Numbered from the stretch's first letter, positions 1 through 5,983 are shown. The stretch: 36,424 nt of DNA from Candidatus Nomurabacteria bacterium RIFCSPHIGHO2_02_FULL_42_19 (GCA_001785615.1 MFUG01000003.1:22265-58688), one strand, 5' to 3'. Translations and numbers: made by a program. The notes: generated from the sequence alone by a model not told the origin.

Positions 1-40
1 CTTCGCACGGCACGCATTTTTTCTTAAGTAAATCATTCAT
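1..40 (-). CDS. Probable pterin-4a-carbinolamine dehydratase, N-terminal fragment
   Basis: An ATG at 40-38 on the minus strand opens a frame that runs off the window edge; only 13 codons are visible. They read MNDLLKKKCVPCE, which resembles the typical start of 4a-hydroxytetrahydrobiopterin dehydratases (KKCVPCE). The ATG lies 4 nt after the ribA stop, so it is probably the last visible member of the riboflavin operon. That family dehydrates pterin carbinolamines and occurs outside aromatic hydroxylation pathways in bacteria. With so few residues the family call is tentative, but a real start here is likely from the tight spacing. Confidence 0.5.
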   Translation of the reverse strand, partial: MNDLLKKKCVPCE

Positions 41-44
41 AAAA

Positions 45-650
45 TTATTCTAAATTAAGGGTATGCTTCATTTTATCACGTTTGGTCAAAAGATATTGTT
101 TGTTATACTTATTTGATTTTATTTGGATAGGGATATTTTCCAAAATTTCTATGCCGTAGTTGGTTAGGCCTTTTTGTTTGGCGGGATTATTGGTCAAAAG
201 CCGTATTTTGGAAATCCCCAAATTTTCTAAAATTTCCGCCCCGACTTTGTAATCCCGCTCGTCCATTTTGAACCCAAGTTCTAAATTGGCCTCTACTGTA
301 TCACTTCCATTTTCCTGTAATTTGTACGCTTTCAGCTTATTAACGAGGCCGATACCACGCCCTTCTTGGTTTAGATATACCAGCACGCCTTTACCTTCTT
401 TTTCAATCACCCCCATCGCTTCGGCCAATTGGGGCCCGCAATCGCACCGAAGGGACCCAAAAATATCTCCGGTCATACAAGAAGAATGTAAGCGCGTCAA
501 GATGGTTTCACCTTTTTTCCATTTTCCTTTTACTAAAGCCAGGTGTTTTTCGCCAGTGTCCATAACGCTATAAGCATATAAAATAAAATCGCCGTATTTG
601 GTCGGCAATTTGACTGCCACTTCTCTATTGATCAATTTTTTATTATTCAT
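45..650 (-). CDS. ribA: GTP cyclohydrolase II
   Basis: Opens the imidazole ring of GTP, releasing formate and pyrophosphate, the first step of riboflavin synthesis. The 201-aa length fits a stand-alone RibA, not a RibBA fusion: no DHBP-synthase domain precedes it. The zinc site is visible as Cys58, Cys69 and Cys71 in HSSCMTGDIFGSLRCDCG, and the GTP-binding/catalytic motif QEGRGIGL lies at about residues 95-102. It overlaps the 3' end of ribH by 8 nt, implying translational coupling, and is followed after 4 nt by another start codon. RibB and RibD activities are not encoded in the visible part and would be needed elsewhere for a full pathway. Confidence 0.95.
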   Translation of the reverse strand: MNNKKLINREVAVKLPTKYGDFILYAYSVMDTGEKHLALVKGKWKKGETILTRLHSSCMTGDIFGSLRCDCGPQLAEAMGVIEKEGKGVLVYLNQEGRGIGLVNKLKAYKLQENGSDTVEANLELGFKMDERDYKVGAEILENLGISKIRLLTNNPAKQKGLTNYGIEILENIPIQIKSNKYNKQYLLTKRDKMKHTLNLE

Positions 651-1122
651 TTAATAAACTAAGCTCAAGCGCCGCGAGGGCCGCTTCGCCCCCGATATGT
701 GTTCTCTCCCGGGCCTGTTTGATATTATTTACCGTCAACACCCCGAAACCGACGGGGATATTGTCTTCAATCATCACTTTTAGAATTCCCTCTTGCGCCA
801 TTTTACAAACATAGTCAAAATGCGGAGTATCTCCACGAATGACACAACCAAGCGCGATTAAAAAATCATACCCGCCCGAACGACCGCCTGGTCGGGCAGG
901 TTTTTTTGACTGGGCGAGCTTGTGCAGAGCAAAAGGAATTTCCATCGAGCCGGCAATTGAAACCACTTTTATATTTTGTTCAGCCACTTTGTTTTTTTTC
1001 AACATTACCAAAGCGGACTCCAAAAGCCCATCGGTGATTTCCTTGTTCCACCTGGCAGTCACAATGCCTACCTTTGCTTTACTTCCGTTAAAATATTCGT
1101 ACTTTTTATCTTTTATTTGCAT
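643..1122 (-). CDS. ribH: 6,7-dimethyl-8-ribityllumazine synthase
   Basis: Condenses the ribityl-aminopyrimidine with dihydroxybutanone phosphate to the lumazine precursor of riboflavin; family members assemble as pentamers or 60-mers. At 159 aa it has normal length. GSMEIPFAL and RGDTPHFDYVC match the substrate-binding loops, and the catalytic His lies in the latter. Residues about 75-84 (PARPGGRSGG) are an atypical insertion just before YDFLIALGCVIRG and are encoded by an imperfect palindrome at 871-900, one of several such in-frame repeats in this window. The gene overlaps ribE upstream by 17 nt and ribA downstream by 8 nt. Confidence 0.95.
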   Translation of the reverse strand: MQIKDKKYEYFNGSKAKVGIVTARWNKEITDGLLESALVMLKKNKVAEQNIKVVSIAGSMEIPFALHKLAQSKKPARPGGRSGGYDFLIALGCVIRGDTPHFDYVCKMAQEGILKVMIEDNIPVGFGVLTVNNIKQARERTHIGGEAALAALELSLLNE

Positions 1123-1699
1123 ATTTAGCTAGAATATCAAATTCTAAATTTACCATATTCCCTTTTTTCTTGTATTTTAAATTGGTATGCGCCAAGGTAT
1201 ACGGAATAATTTTTACCAAAAAAGAATTGGGTAAAACTTTTGCCACGGTCAAACTTATGCCTTCCATGGCAACTGATCCCTTATAAACCAGAAATTTCAT
1301 TAATTTTTTATGGGGCACTTTGATTTGAAATACTGTTGAATTCCCCTCTTTTCTTACTCTAATAATTTCCCCTTTTTGATCAATATGCCCGAGCACTATA
1401 TGCCCGTCTAATTTATCGCCTAAACGCATCGCTTGCTCAATATTTACTGTATCACTTTTCTTTAAAAAACCTAAATTGGAAAGTTTTAAGCTTTCCGGCA
1501 TATATTCAAAAGAAATGCTCTTGCCAACCCCGCCCTTGGACGGGGCAAGTTTTTTAACCGTAGAACAAACGCCATTTACGGTAATACTTTCTCCTAATCT
1601 TACTTTTCCTAAATTATTAAAAATTTCAACCGAAAAATTGCCGTTTTTAGCATTTATCTTTTTTACTTTTGCTGTTTTGAAAATTATACCCGTGAACAT
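1106..1699 (-). CDS. ribE: Riboflavin synthase, alpha chain
   Basis: Dismutates two lumazine molecules to riboflavin and the pyrimidine precursor. The protein starts with the canonical MFTGI and has two tandem lumazine-binding barrels, roughly residues 1-95 and 96-195. VNGVCSTV (barrel 1) and MEGISLTV (barrel 2) are the equivalent substrate-binding segments, and LGHIDQKGEI opens the second barrel. Residues 51-60 (LAPSKGGVGK) are encoded by an inverted repeat at 1520-1549 and look like a small palindromic insertion in a surface loop. The start codon overlaps the end of the upstream kinase gene by 16 nt. Confidence 0.95.
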   Translation of the reverse strand: MFTGIIFKTAKVKKINAKNGNFSVEIFNNLGKVRLGESITVNGVCSTVKKLAPSKGGVGKSISFEYMPESLKLSNLGFLKKSDTVNIEQAMRLGDKLDGHIVLGHIDQKGEIIRVRKEGNSTVFQIKVPHKKLMKFLVYKGSVAMEGISLTVAKVLPNSFLVKIIPYTLAHTNLKYKKKGNMVNLEFDILAKYANKR

Positions 1700-2034
1700 T
1701 TTTTTAAGTCCTTTACTATCTGTTTAATCAGTTCTTTTTCATTCTCAAACTTTTTATAATCTCTTAAAAATTTTTTAATTTCTAAAGTTACCATTTTGCC
1801 GTAGGCATCCGCATCGTACCCAATTAAGTGCGCTTCCACCTTACCTCCCGAGTTGATAAGTATTCCCGCCCGATAACTTTTATTATCTAGAACAGCATTT
1901 CCCGCATACACTCCCACGGGGGGCAATTCTTGCACAGGGTTCTCCTGTGTAATTTCTAAGTTCACCGTCGGAAAGCCAAGCTTCCTGCCATACCCATCAC
2001 CCTTGATAACCTTGCCAGTAATTTTGTAATTCAT
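1684..2034 (-). CDS. Stand-alone riboflavin kinase
   Basis: Phosphorylates riboflavin to FMN. Only the C-terminal flavokinase module of bacterial RibF is present: 116 aa with GKVIKGDGYGRKLGFPTVNL at residues 7-26, containing the PTVN metal/ATP-binding motif, then GVYAGNAVL and the LIGYDADAYGK segment. The N-terminal FMN adenylyltransferase half of normal bifunctional RibF (about 300 aa) is absent, so this product should make FMN but not FAD. The ATG overlaps the stop of the SDR gene as ATGA (2031-2034) and the 3' end overlaps ribE. FAD synthesis, if it occurs, would need another enzyme. No symbol is given because ribF usually means the bifunctional form. Confidence 0.88.
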   Translation of the reverse strand: MNYKITGKVIKGDGYGRKLGFPTVNLEITQENPVQELPPVGVYAGNAVLDNKSYRAGILINSGGKVEAHLIGYDADAYGKMVTLEIKKFLRDYKKFENEKELIKQIVKDLKKCSRV

Positions 2035-2726
2035 CTTAAACTATTAGGACGCTGGATAAGTAATTCTAACTGAGGATTTACCGATTTCAGATTTTCAATA
2101 ACCGAATTTGCAACATCGCGAGTGTCCATAAAATTATCGAAATCAGCATATTTATAATCACCAAAAATTTTAGTTTTCATACCACCCGGAAGCACTGACA
2201 AAATTAAAATATTTTTATCTTTATTTTCCTCTCGAATGCTATCCGTAAATCCGAGTACTGCCCGCTTGCTAGCTGCGTAAGTAGCAATACCCGGCTTAGC
2301 GCCGGCTCCGGCCCTGCTTGCAATATTTATAATTGTCCCTGAATTTATCTTTTTCATATGTCGCAAGGCAACTCTGGATCCATTCATTAACCCTATAACA
2401 TTTATCTCGAACATCTCTCGGACTTTTTGCATGTCGTTATTTTCAGCGTTTTCGTTAGTCAACCAGAGTCCTGCATTGTTTATCCAAATATCTAAGTGGT
2501 CGAATTCTTTAATAGTTTTCTCGGCCAATGCTTTCATCTCATCTTCACTGCGGACATCCGCGCGTACACCAAGCGCACCAATTTCTTGAGCGGTCTTTTG
2601 GAGCTCTGTTTCATTCAGGGCGCAGATAGAAACTTTTGAACCCTCTTTTATGAAGGCCTCCGCTAGCGCCCGGCCGAATCCCTTAGATCCACCAGTTATG
2701 ACTACAACTTTATCTTTAAGTTCCAT
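2031..2726 (-). CDS. Short-chain dehydrogenase/reductase (SDR)
   Basis: A classical SDR of 231 aa with a Rossmann fold. The cofactor motif TGGSKGFGRA is at residues 11-20, NNAG at 83-86, and the catalytic set is Ser137, Tyr150 and Lys154 (YAASK). The substrate cannot be told from sequence; members reduce or oxidise alcohols and carbonyls with NAD(P)H. It sits between aspS (24 nt upstream) and the flavokinase (4-nt overlap), inside the riboflavin operon. A role in pyrimidine or flavin-precursor reduction is possible from context, but RibD-type reductases belong to another family, so this is only a suggestion. Confidence 0.85.
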   Translation of the reverse strand: MELKDKVVVITGGSKGFGRALAEAFIKEGSKVSICALNETELQKTAQEIGALGVRADVRSEDEMKALAEKTIKEFDHLDIWINNAGLWLTNENAENNDMQKVREMFEINVIGLMNGSRVALRHMKKINSGTIINIASRAGAGAKPGIATYAASKRAVLGFTDSIREENKDKNILILSVLPGGMKTKIFGDYKYADFDNFMDTRDVANSVIENLKSVNPQLELLIQRPNSLR

Positions 2727-2750
2727 ATAATTACTGAGTTAACTCATGAG

Positions 2751-4193
2751 TTATTTACTGAGTTTTATCCCAAGTTCCTTCAGTTGCTTCTCAGAAACTT
2801 CCGCTGGAGAACCCATCATCAAGTCCTTGCCTTCTCCAGTTTTCGGAAAAGCGATAACTTCGCGGATATTGACCTCTCCCTGAAGTAGCATGACAAGACG
2901 ATCTAGCCCCCAGGCAATACCGCCGTGGGGTGGAGCCCCTGTTTTAAAAGCATGGAGCATGTGTCCGAAATTTTTCTCAATATCTTCTATCTTGTGTCCA
3001 AGAATTTCAAAAACTTTTTGTAATGCTTCCGGCTCGTGATTTCTAATACTTCCACCACCTATTTCATATCCATTTAGAACCACATCATATTGAGATGTTA
3101 GGATGTTTCCAATATCTTTTTTATCCATTAAAAGAGGCATATGTTCACTTTTGGGACGAGAAAAAGGATTGTGCGTAAATGTCCACTCACCTTCTGCTTG
3201 TGAATTATCAGATTTGTCTGTTCTCTCAAAAAAAGGAAAATCAACTACCCAGCCAAAAGCGAGAGAATTCTTGTCGTTTTTATCTTTTCTAAAATCTGGT
3301 CTGTCAGTTCCATATTTTTCCATCGCTTCTTTGTGAGAGATCCTAGGAAAAGGAATTTCTTGTATTTTTTTCTCTGGGTACAAGGTCTGCACGATGTTTA
3401 TCAAGAGCTTTTCATTCAATTTTATTACATCTTCCCGCTCTACGAAACTCATCTCCAGGTCAAGCTGGGTAAATTCTGGTTGCCTATCCCCTCTGGTATC
3501 TTCATCCCGCATGCATTTGGCGATCTGAAAATATCGTTCAATTCCTCCGGCCATCAGAAGTTGCTTATATTGCTGGGGAGATTGAGGAAGAGCGTAAAAC
3601 TTCCCTTGCCACAGCCGGGAAGGCACAATATAATCACGCGCACCCTCTGGGGTTGATTTAGTGAGTATGGGCGTTTCAACTTCTACAAAATTTTCTTTAT
3701 CAAGAAAGTCGCGAATGAATTTTATTATTTTGTGACGCATGCGAATATTTTTCTGCATTCGCTCTGTGCGCAAGTCCAGATATTTATATTTCATCCGGGT
3801 GTCTTCGTTTATTCCGGAGGTGCTTTCGTTTATTTGAAAAGGAGTGGTCTCTGCTTTATTTAAAATTTCTATGCCAGTAATTTCAAGCTCCACTTCGCCA
3901 TTTAACACGCCTGCTTTTACATTTTTCTCTGGGCGCTTGTTTACTATTCCTACAATTTTTAATACCCATTCAGGTCTTATTTCTTTTGCCGTGTCCATAA
4001 AATTATGGCTGACAGTACTGCCTATTACCTCCGCCCTGCTAGGCAGTGCCACACACTGCACCTTGCCGGTCATGTCCCGCATATCAAAAAAAACCATTTT
4101 CCCCTGATCGCGCCTGACATCCACCCAGCCAGCAATGGTGACCTCTTTGCCAACATTATCTTTCAAATCTTTGATGTATATTCTGTCTTTCAT
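2751..4193 (-). CDS. aspS: Aspartyl-tRNA synthetase, short form without GAD domain
   Basis: Charges tRNA-Asp with aspartate (or tRNA-Asp/Asn if non-discriminating). Domain order: N-terminal OB-fold anticodon-binding domain (ITIAGWVDVRRDQGKMVFFDMRD), then class II catalytic core with motif 2 near MRDEDTRGDRQPEFTQLD and motif 3 in GGIAWGLDRLVMLL. At 480 aa it is about 100 residues shorter than typical bacterial AspRS: the sequence goes from the EKYGTDRPDFR segment straight to VVDFPFFER, where the GAD insertion domain would lie. It is the first gene of the riboflavin operon, and its ATG directly follows a 13-bp inverted repeat in the 5' UTR. Confidence 0.95.
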   Translation of the reverse strand: MKDRIYIKDLKDNVGKEVTIAGWVDVRRDQGKMVFFDMRDMTGKVQCVALPSRAEVIGSTVSHNFMDTAKEIRPEWVLKIVGIVNKRPEKNVKAGVLNGEVELEITGIEILNKAETTPFQINESTSGINEDTRMKYKYLDLRTERMQKNIRMRHKIIKFIRDFLDKENFVEVETPILTKSTPEGARDYIVPSRLWQGKFYALPQSPQQYKQLLMAGGIERYFQIAKCMRDEDTRGDRQPEFTQLDLEMSFVEREDVIKLNEKLLINIVQTLYPEKKIQEIPFPRISHKEAMEKYGTDRPDFRKDKNDKNSLAFGWVVDFPFFERTDKSDNSQAEGEWTFTHNPFSRPKSEHMPLLMDKKDIGNILTSQYDVVLNGYEIGGGSIRNHEPEALQKVFEILGHKIEDIEKNFGHMLHAFKTGAPPHGGIAWGLDRLVMLLQGEVNIREVIAFPKTGEGKDLMMGSPAEVSEKQLKELGIKLSK

Positions 4194-4259
4194 CCCGTTA
4201 GAAATTTTAATTAATTATGTAATAAGGTTAAACATGAATTCCGTTGAATTTCTAACGGG
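4194..4259 (-). promoter_or_regulatory. Inverted repeat filling the aspS 5' UTR
   Basis: The perfect 13-bp arms CCCGTTAGAAATT (4194-4206) and AATTTCTAACGGG (4247-4259) enclose about 40 AT-rich nt. The proximal arm abuts the aspS ATG with no spacer, and no Shine-Dalgarno sequence is visible, so the start region would be sequestered in the folded mRNA. A near-identical arrangement precedes rpsI at 30948-31011. Confidence 0.6.
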
Positions 4260-4274
4260 ATTCATTTAAAAAGC

Positions 4275-4280
4275 ATTTTA
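4275..4280 (-). promoter_or_regulatory. Extended -10 promoter of the aspS-rib operon
   Basis: Reads TGTGCTAAAAT on the minus strand: a TGn extension plus -10 hexamer at 4280-4275. The expected transcription start, near 4267, lies just before the inverted-repeat leader. No good -35 box is seen. Confidence 0.5.
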
Positions 4281-4301
4281 GCACATATTAAAATTAAAAA
4301 C

Positions 4302-4335
4302 AGTGGATGGGAGAGGTCTTCTTTCCCCATCCGCT
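4302..4335 (-). terminator. Intrinsic terminator after the racemase gene
   Basis: On the minus strand a stem AGCGGATGGG / CCCATCCACT (one G-T pair) with a 14-nt loop is followed by GTTTTTAATTTT. It lies 60-100 nt after the racemase stop and ends the trp-controlled unit before the aspS promoter. Confidence 0.65.
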
Positions 4336-4398
4336 ACGGGTCGTCCTTTCCGCTAAAGTCTGCTCGCTACAACAACACACAATTCAAAAATTATAAGT

Positions 4399-5088
4399 TT
4401 ACTTTAGAATATATTTTATGGTCGCATCAGCCAAAATTTTCATGGTATCGTAAATTTTAATTTTATTATGTTGAGGCATTAACAACTGTAAATCAGTGCA
4501 CGCTAAGATAATATGCTCTGCTTTCCCCTTTGTAAAATCACCAATTACTTTTATCAATACTTTTTGATCATTATTATCGTATCTACTGGATACTAAATTA
4601 TAGATCAATCTCGCAATCTGAACTTGCTGGAAATCATTCGGAAGGATTTGTTTAATTCCGCTTTGTTTTAATGATTTTTCATACAATCTATTTCGTATCG
4701 TAATTGAAGTTCCTATTACTCCAACTTTTTTTATTTTCCTTTCTTTCAGAAACTTAGAAGTCTCTTCTAAGATACTTATGACTGGAATTTTTACTATTTT
4801 TCTTATATCTTCAATAAATAGATGCAAAGAATTGCATGGCAATACCAAGAAATCTGCTCCTGCTTGCTCTAAGCTCTTTGCCGCTTGGAGGAGATAAGGT
4901 AGACATTTTTCTTCCCCTACTCCTTCCATAATCGCATATCTCTCTATATCAAAAGGTAGTGGGACGCTATTTACCAATATTGGAGGGTAACTTGTTTGAT
5001 TTATTTTCTTACACGAGAAAATTAACTCTAAATAGAATTTAGATGTTGTTTCAGGTCCAAGACCACCAATTATACCTACAGTTTTCAT
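4399..5088 (-). CDS. Aspartate/glutamate racemase family protein
   Basis: A 229-aa two-domain amino-acid racemase. The N-terminal MKTVGIIGGLGPETT is the family signature, and the paired catalytic cysteines are Cys85 (LVLPCNS) and Cys197 (ILACTDL). The family uses PLP-independent two-base chemistry on aspartate, glutamate or related acids. The start at 5088 is preferred: upstream in-frame TTG extensions read through a strong palindrome at 5128-5154 and lack homology. No clear Shine-Dalgarno precedes it. It is the last gene of the unit that begins with the trp operator and leader peptide, so its expression may respond to tryptophan although its substrate is not obviously Trp-related. Confidence 0.85.
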   Translation of the reverse strand: MKTVGIIGGLGPETTSKFYLELIFSCKKINQTSYPPILVNSVPLPFDIERYAIMEGVGEEKCLPYLLQAAKSLEQAGADFLVLPCNSLHLFIEDIRKIVKIPVISILEETSKFLKERKIKKVGVIGTSITIRNRLYEKSLKQSGIKQILPNDFQQVQIARLIYNLVSSRYDNNDQKVLIKVIGDFTKGKAEHIILACTDLQLLMPQHNKIKIYDTMKILADATIKYILK

Positions 5089-5127
5089 AAATTTACATTT
5101 AAAATAATGACTTAATAACATTTGGTA

Positions 5128-5154
5128 GGCGCCACGTGCATGACACGTGACGCC
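5128..5154 (-). other. Strong 11-bp hairpin between mini-ORF and racemase
   Basis: GGCGCCACGTG and CACGTGACGCC flank the 5-nt loop CATGA (plus-strand view) and pair fully apart from one G-T pair on the minus strand. There is no U-tract, so it is not an intrinsic terminator. The adjacent TGGTAG (5123-5128, plus strand) reads CTACCA in the mRNA and is complementary to the second Trp codon plus stop of the Met-Trp-Trp mini-ORF. Confidence 0.5.
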
Positions 5155-5199
5155 CCCAAATTTGCTACGGTGAGCCAATCCGTTTTTCTTCTAGCCCGT

Positions 5200-5211
5200 C
5201 TACCACCACAT
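5200..5211 (-). CDS. Minimal ORF Met-Trp-Trp-stop with near-perfect Shine-Dalgarno
   Basis: On the minus strand ATG TGG TGG TAG occupies 5211-5200. It is preceded by GAGGTGATC (9 nt complementary to the usual 16S 3' end) and 5 nt. It lies 32 nt after the 58-aa ORF and about 110 nt before the racemase. A three-residue product is unlikely to act as a protein; the tandem Trp codons suggest a ribosome-stalling sensor like the longer leader upstream. Alternatively the Shine-Dalgarno serves a GTG start at 5207 in another frame, giving 14 codons. The assignment rests on sequence only. Confidence 0.4.
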   Translation of the reverse strand: MWW

Positions 5212-5243
5212 ATGAAGATCACCTCTTTTCCTTTTAGTTGAGC

Positions 5244-5420
5244 TTACGGCCCTCCTCCCCATCCGCCCCAACGTGGAGGCGGTAAATGCTTATTAACTAG
5301 CTGTCGAAGATCAAGCAGTAATTGCTCGATCTCAAATGTTCTCTCTCCAATCCACGCATCCTCGATTTTTTTAAGTAACGCGAGAACCTCGGGAGTGAGC
5401 TTCCTAATTTCTTGCTTCAT
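5244..5420 (-). CDS. 58-aa small protein with Pro/Trp/Gly tail
   Basis: Not recognised. Residues 1-46 look helical and charged (MKQEIRKLTPEVLALLKK...), with leucines spaced as in an amphipathic or coiled helix, and the C-terminus is LPPPRWGGWGGGP. Start support is good: GGAG lies 7 nt before the ATG at 5420. It begins about 20 nt after the trp-leader terminator, so it is the first gene whose transcription depends on read-through. It contains three Trp codons (one internal, two in the tail). The function is unknown; a Trp-responsive regulator or export-linked small protein is speculation. Confidence 0.6.
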   Translation of the reverse strand: MKQEIRKLTPEVLALLKKIEDAWIGERTFEIEQLLLDLRQLVNKHLPPPRWGGWGGGP

Positions 5421-5438
5421 AAGTGGACTCCAAAGAAC

Positions 5439-5465
5439 AAAAAGTGGCGCTTCATTGCGCCACTT
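5439..5465 (-). terminator. Attenuator terminator of the trp leader
   Basis: On the minus strand a perfect 9-bp stem AAGTGGCGC / GCGCCACTT with loop AATGAA is followed by TTTG (T5 in all). It lies between the leader peptide and the 58-aa ORF. Its 5' arm GGCGC can instead pair with GCGCC at 5515-5511, which would form an antiterminator. Confidence 0.75.
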
Positions 5466-5500
5466 GGTGGATTCCTTGTTTGGTTAAGTAGAAAAAGAAA

Positions 5501-5596
5501 TCAACAAAACGGCGCAAAAGCTAGAGTGCTCGCGCCCCACCAAGAATTTAACAATTTCTCTGTTTTATTATCTTGTCTTTTGTCTAACATCAGCAT
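5501..5596 (-). CDS. trp-type leader peptide with tandem Trp codons
   Basis: A 31-codon minus-strand ORF (29 codons if it starts at the second ATG, 5590). It ends in NSWWGASTLAFAPFC and TGA at 5501. Two adjacent TGG codons at 5542-5537 are the hallmark of trp leader peptides. The DNA right after them (GGCGC, 5536-5532) pairs with GCGCC at 5515-5511, which in turn can pair with GGCGC of the terminator stem, giving the classic 1:2, 2:3 and 3:4 alternatives. The Trp codons themselves lie in CTTGGTGG, complementary to CCACCAAG at 5470-5463. No Shine-Dalgarno is visible. The trp operator overlaps the likely -10, so the mRNA may start at or near the ATG. The gene is called from architecture, not homology. 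Confidence 0.7.
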   Translation of the reverse strand: MLMLDKRQDNKTEKLLNSWWGASTLAFAPFC

Positions 5597-5612
5597 ACTA
5601 GCATGCTAGTAT
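5595..5612 (-). promoter_or_regulatory. Candidate TrpR operator over the leader promoter
   Basis: The perfect palindrome ATACTAGCATGCTAGTAT contains ACTAG-N4-CTAGT, the same half-sites and spacing as the E. coli trp operator (ACTAG-TTAA-CTAGT). It overlaps a plausible -10 (TAGTAT) just upstream of the leader ATG. The trpR-like gene ends 33 bp away. Confidence 0.7.
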
Positions 5613-5614
5613 AT

Positions 5615-5641
5615 ATAAAAAACAAAAGCAAGTGATGCTTT
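5615..5641 (-). terminator. Intrinsic terminator of trpR
   Basis: Minus strand: AAAGCA-TCACT-TGCTTT followed by TGTTTTTTAT, starting 4 nt after the trpR stop. It separates trpR from the Trp-controlled leader unit. Confidence 0.65.
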
Positions 5642-5644
5642 AGC

Positions 5645-5932
5645 TTATCTGTGGATAACTTTAAGGGCACGTCTAAATCCTCCTTCTTTTTTACGCATTT
5701 CGCGCGATCCACGAGTAATAGTTGCCACCCCTAAATGTAGGTCGTCTGCAATCGCCTGCTGGTGCTCCCCTTTTGCGAGACGCTTCACTATTTGCCAGCG
5801 GACACTTACATTTTCAAATTCCCTAGGAGTTAGTATGTCATGAACGAAGTCGGCCAAAAGCTGTTTGTCTTTTGTAATTTTGTACATTACTTCTATCAAC
5901 TCTTTTTTATATTGCTCTGAATTATTTTTCAT
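5645..5932 (-). CDS. trpR: Trp repressor family protein (TrpR/YerC-like)
   Basis: A 95-aa all-helical DNA-binding protein. Residues 35-82 carry the family helix-turn-helix; LGVATITRGSREM is close to the E. coli TrpR reading-head segment LGAGIATITRGS, and LTPREFENVSVRWQIVKRL corresponds to the preceding helices. In known TrpR, L-Trp acts as corepressor. Two operator-like sequences flank the gene, one at its own promoter and one at the downstream leader, and trpS is next to it, which supports tryptophan sensing. YerC/YecD relatives of unknown ligand are the alternative. The last codons (GTT ATC CAC AGA) incidentally contain a DnaA-box sequence. Confidence 0.85.
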   Translation of the reverse strand: MKNNSEQYKKELIEVMYKITKDKQLLADFVHDILTPREFENVSVRWQIVKRLAKGEHQQAIADDLHLGVATITRGSREMRKKEGGFRRALKVIHR

Positions 5933-5944
5933 TTTCTTTTTGTA

Positions 5945-5971
5945 GCATCATGCTAGCATGCTGATATTGTA
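5945..5971 (-). promoter_or_regulatory. trpR promoter with TrpR-like operator
   Basis: An extended -10, TGATACAAT (hexamer at 5971-5966), is followed at once by ATCAGCATGCTAGCATGATG on the minus strand. This contains the 12-bp palindrome CATGCTAGCATG and one full CTAG half-site 4 bp from a degenerate one. It shares GCATGCTAG with the leader operator. The position over the start site fits autorepression. Confidence 0.5.
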
Positions 5972-5983
5972 TCATTAAAATTG

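Noticed and set aside
5089-5178. N-terminal extension of the racemase from a TTG at 5178
   Set aside because: The added codons read through a strong hairpin, while the family signature MKTVGIIGG begins at 5088.
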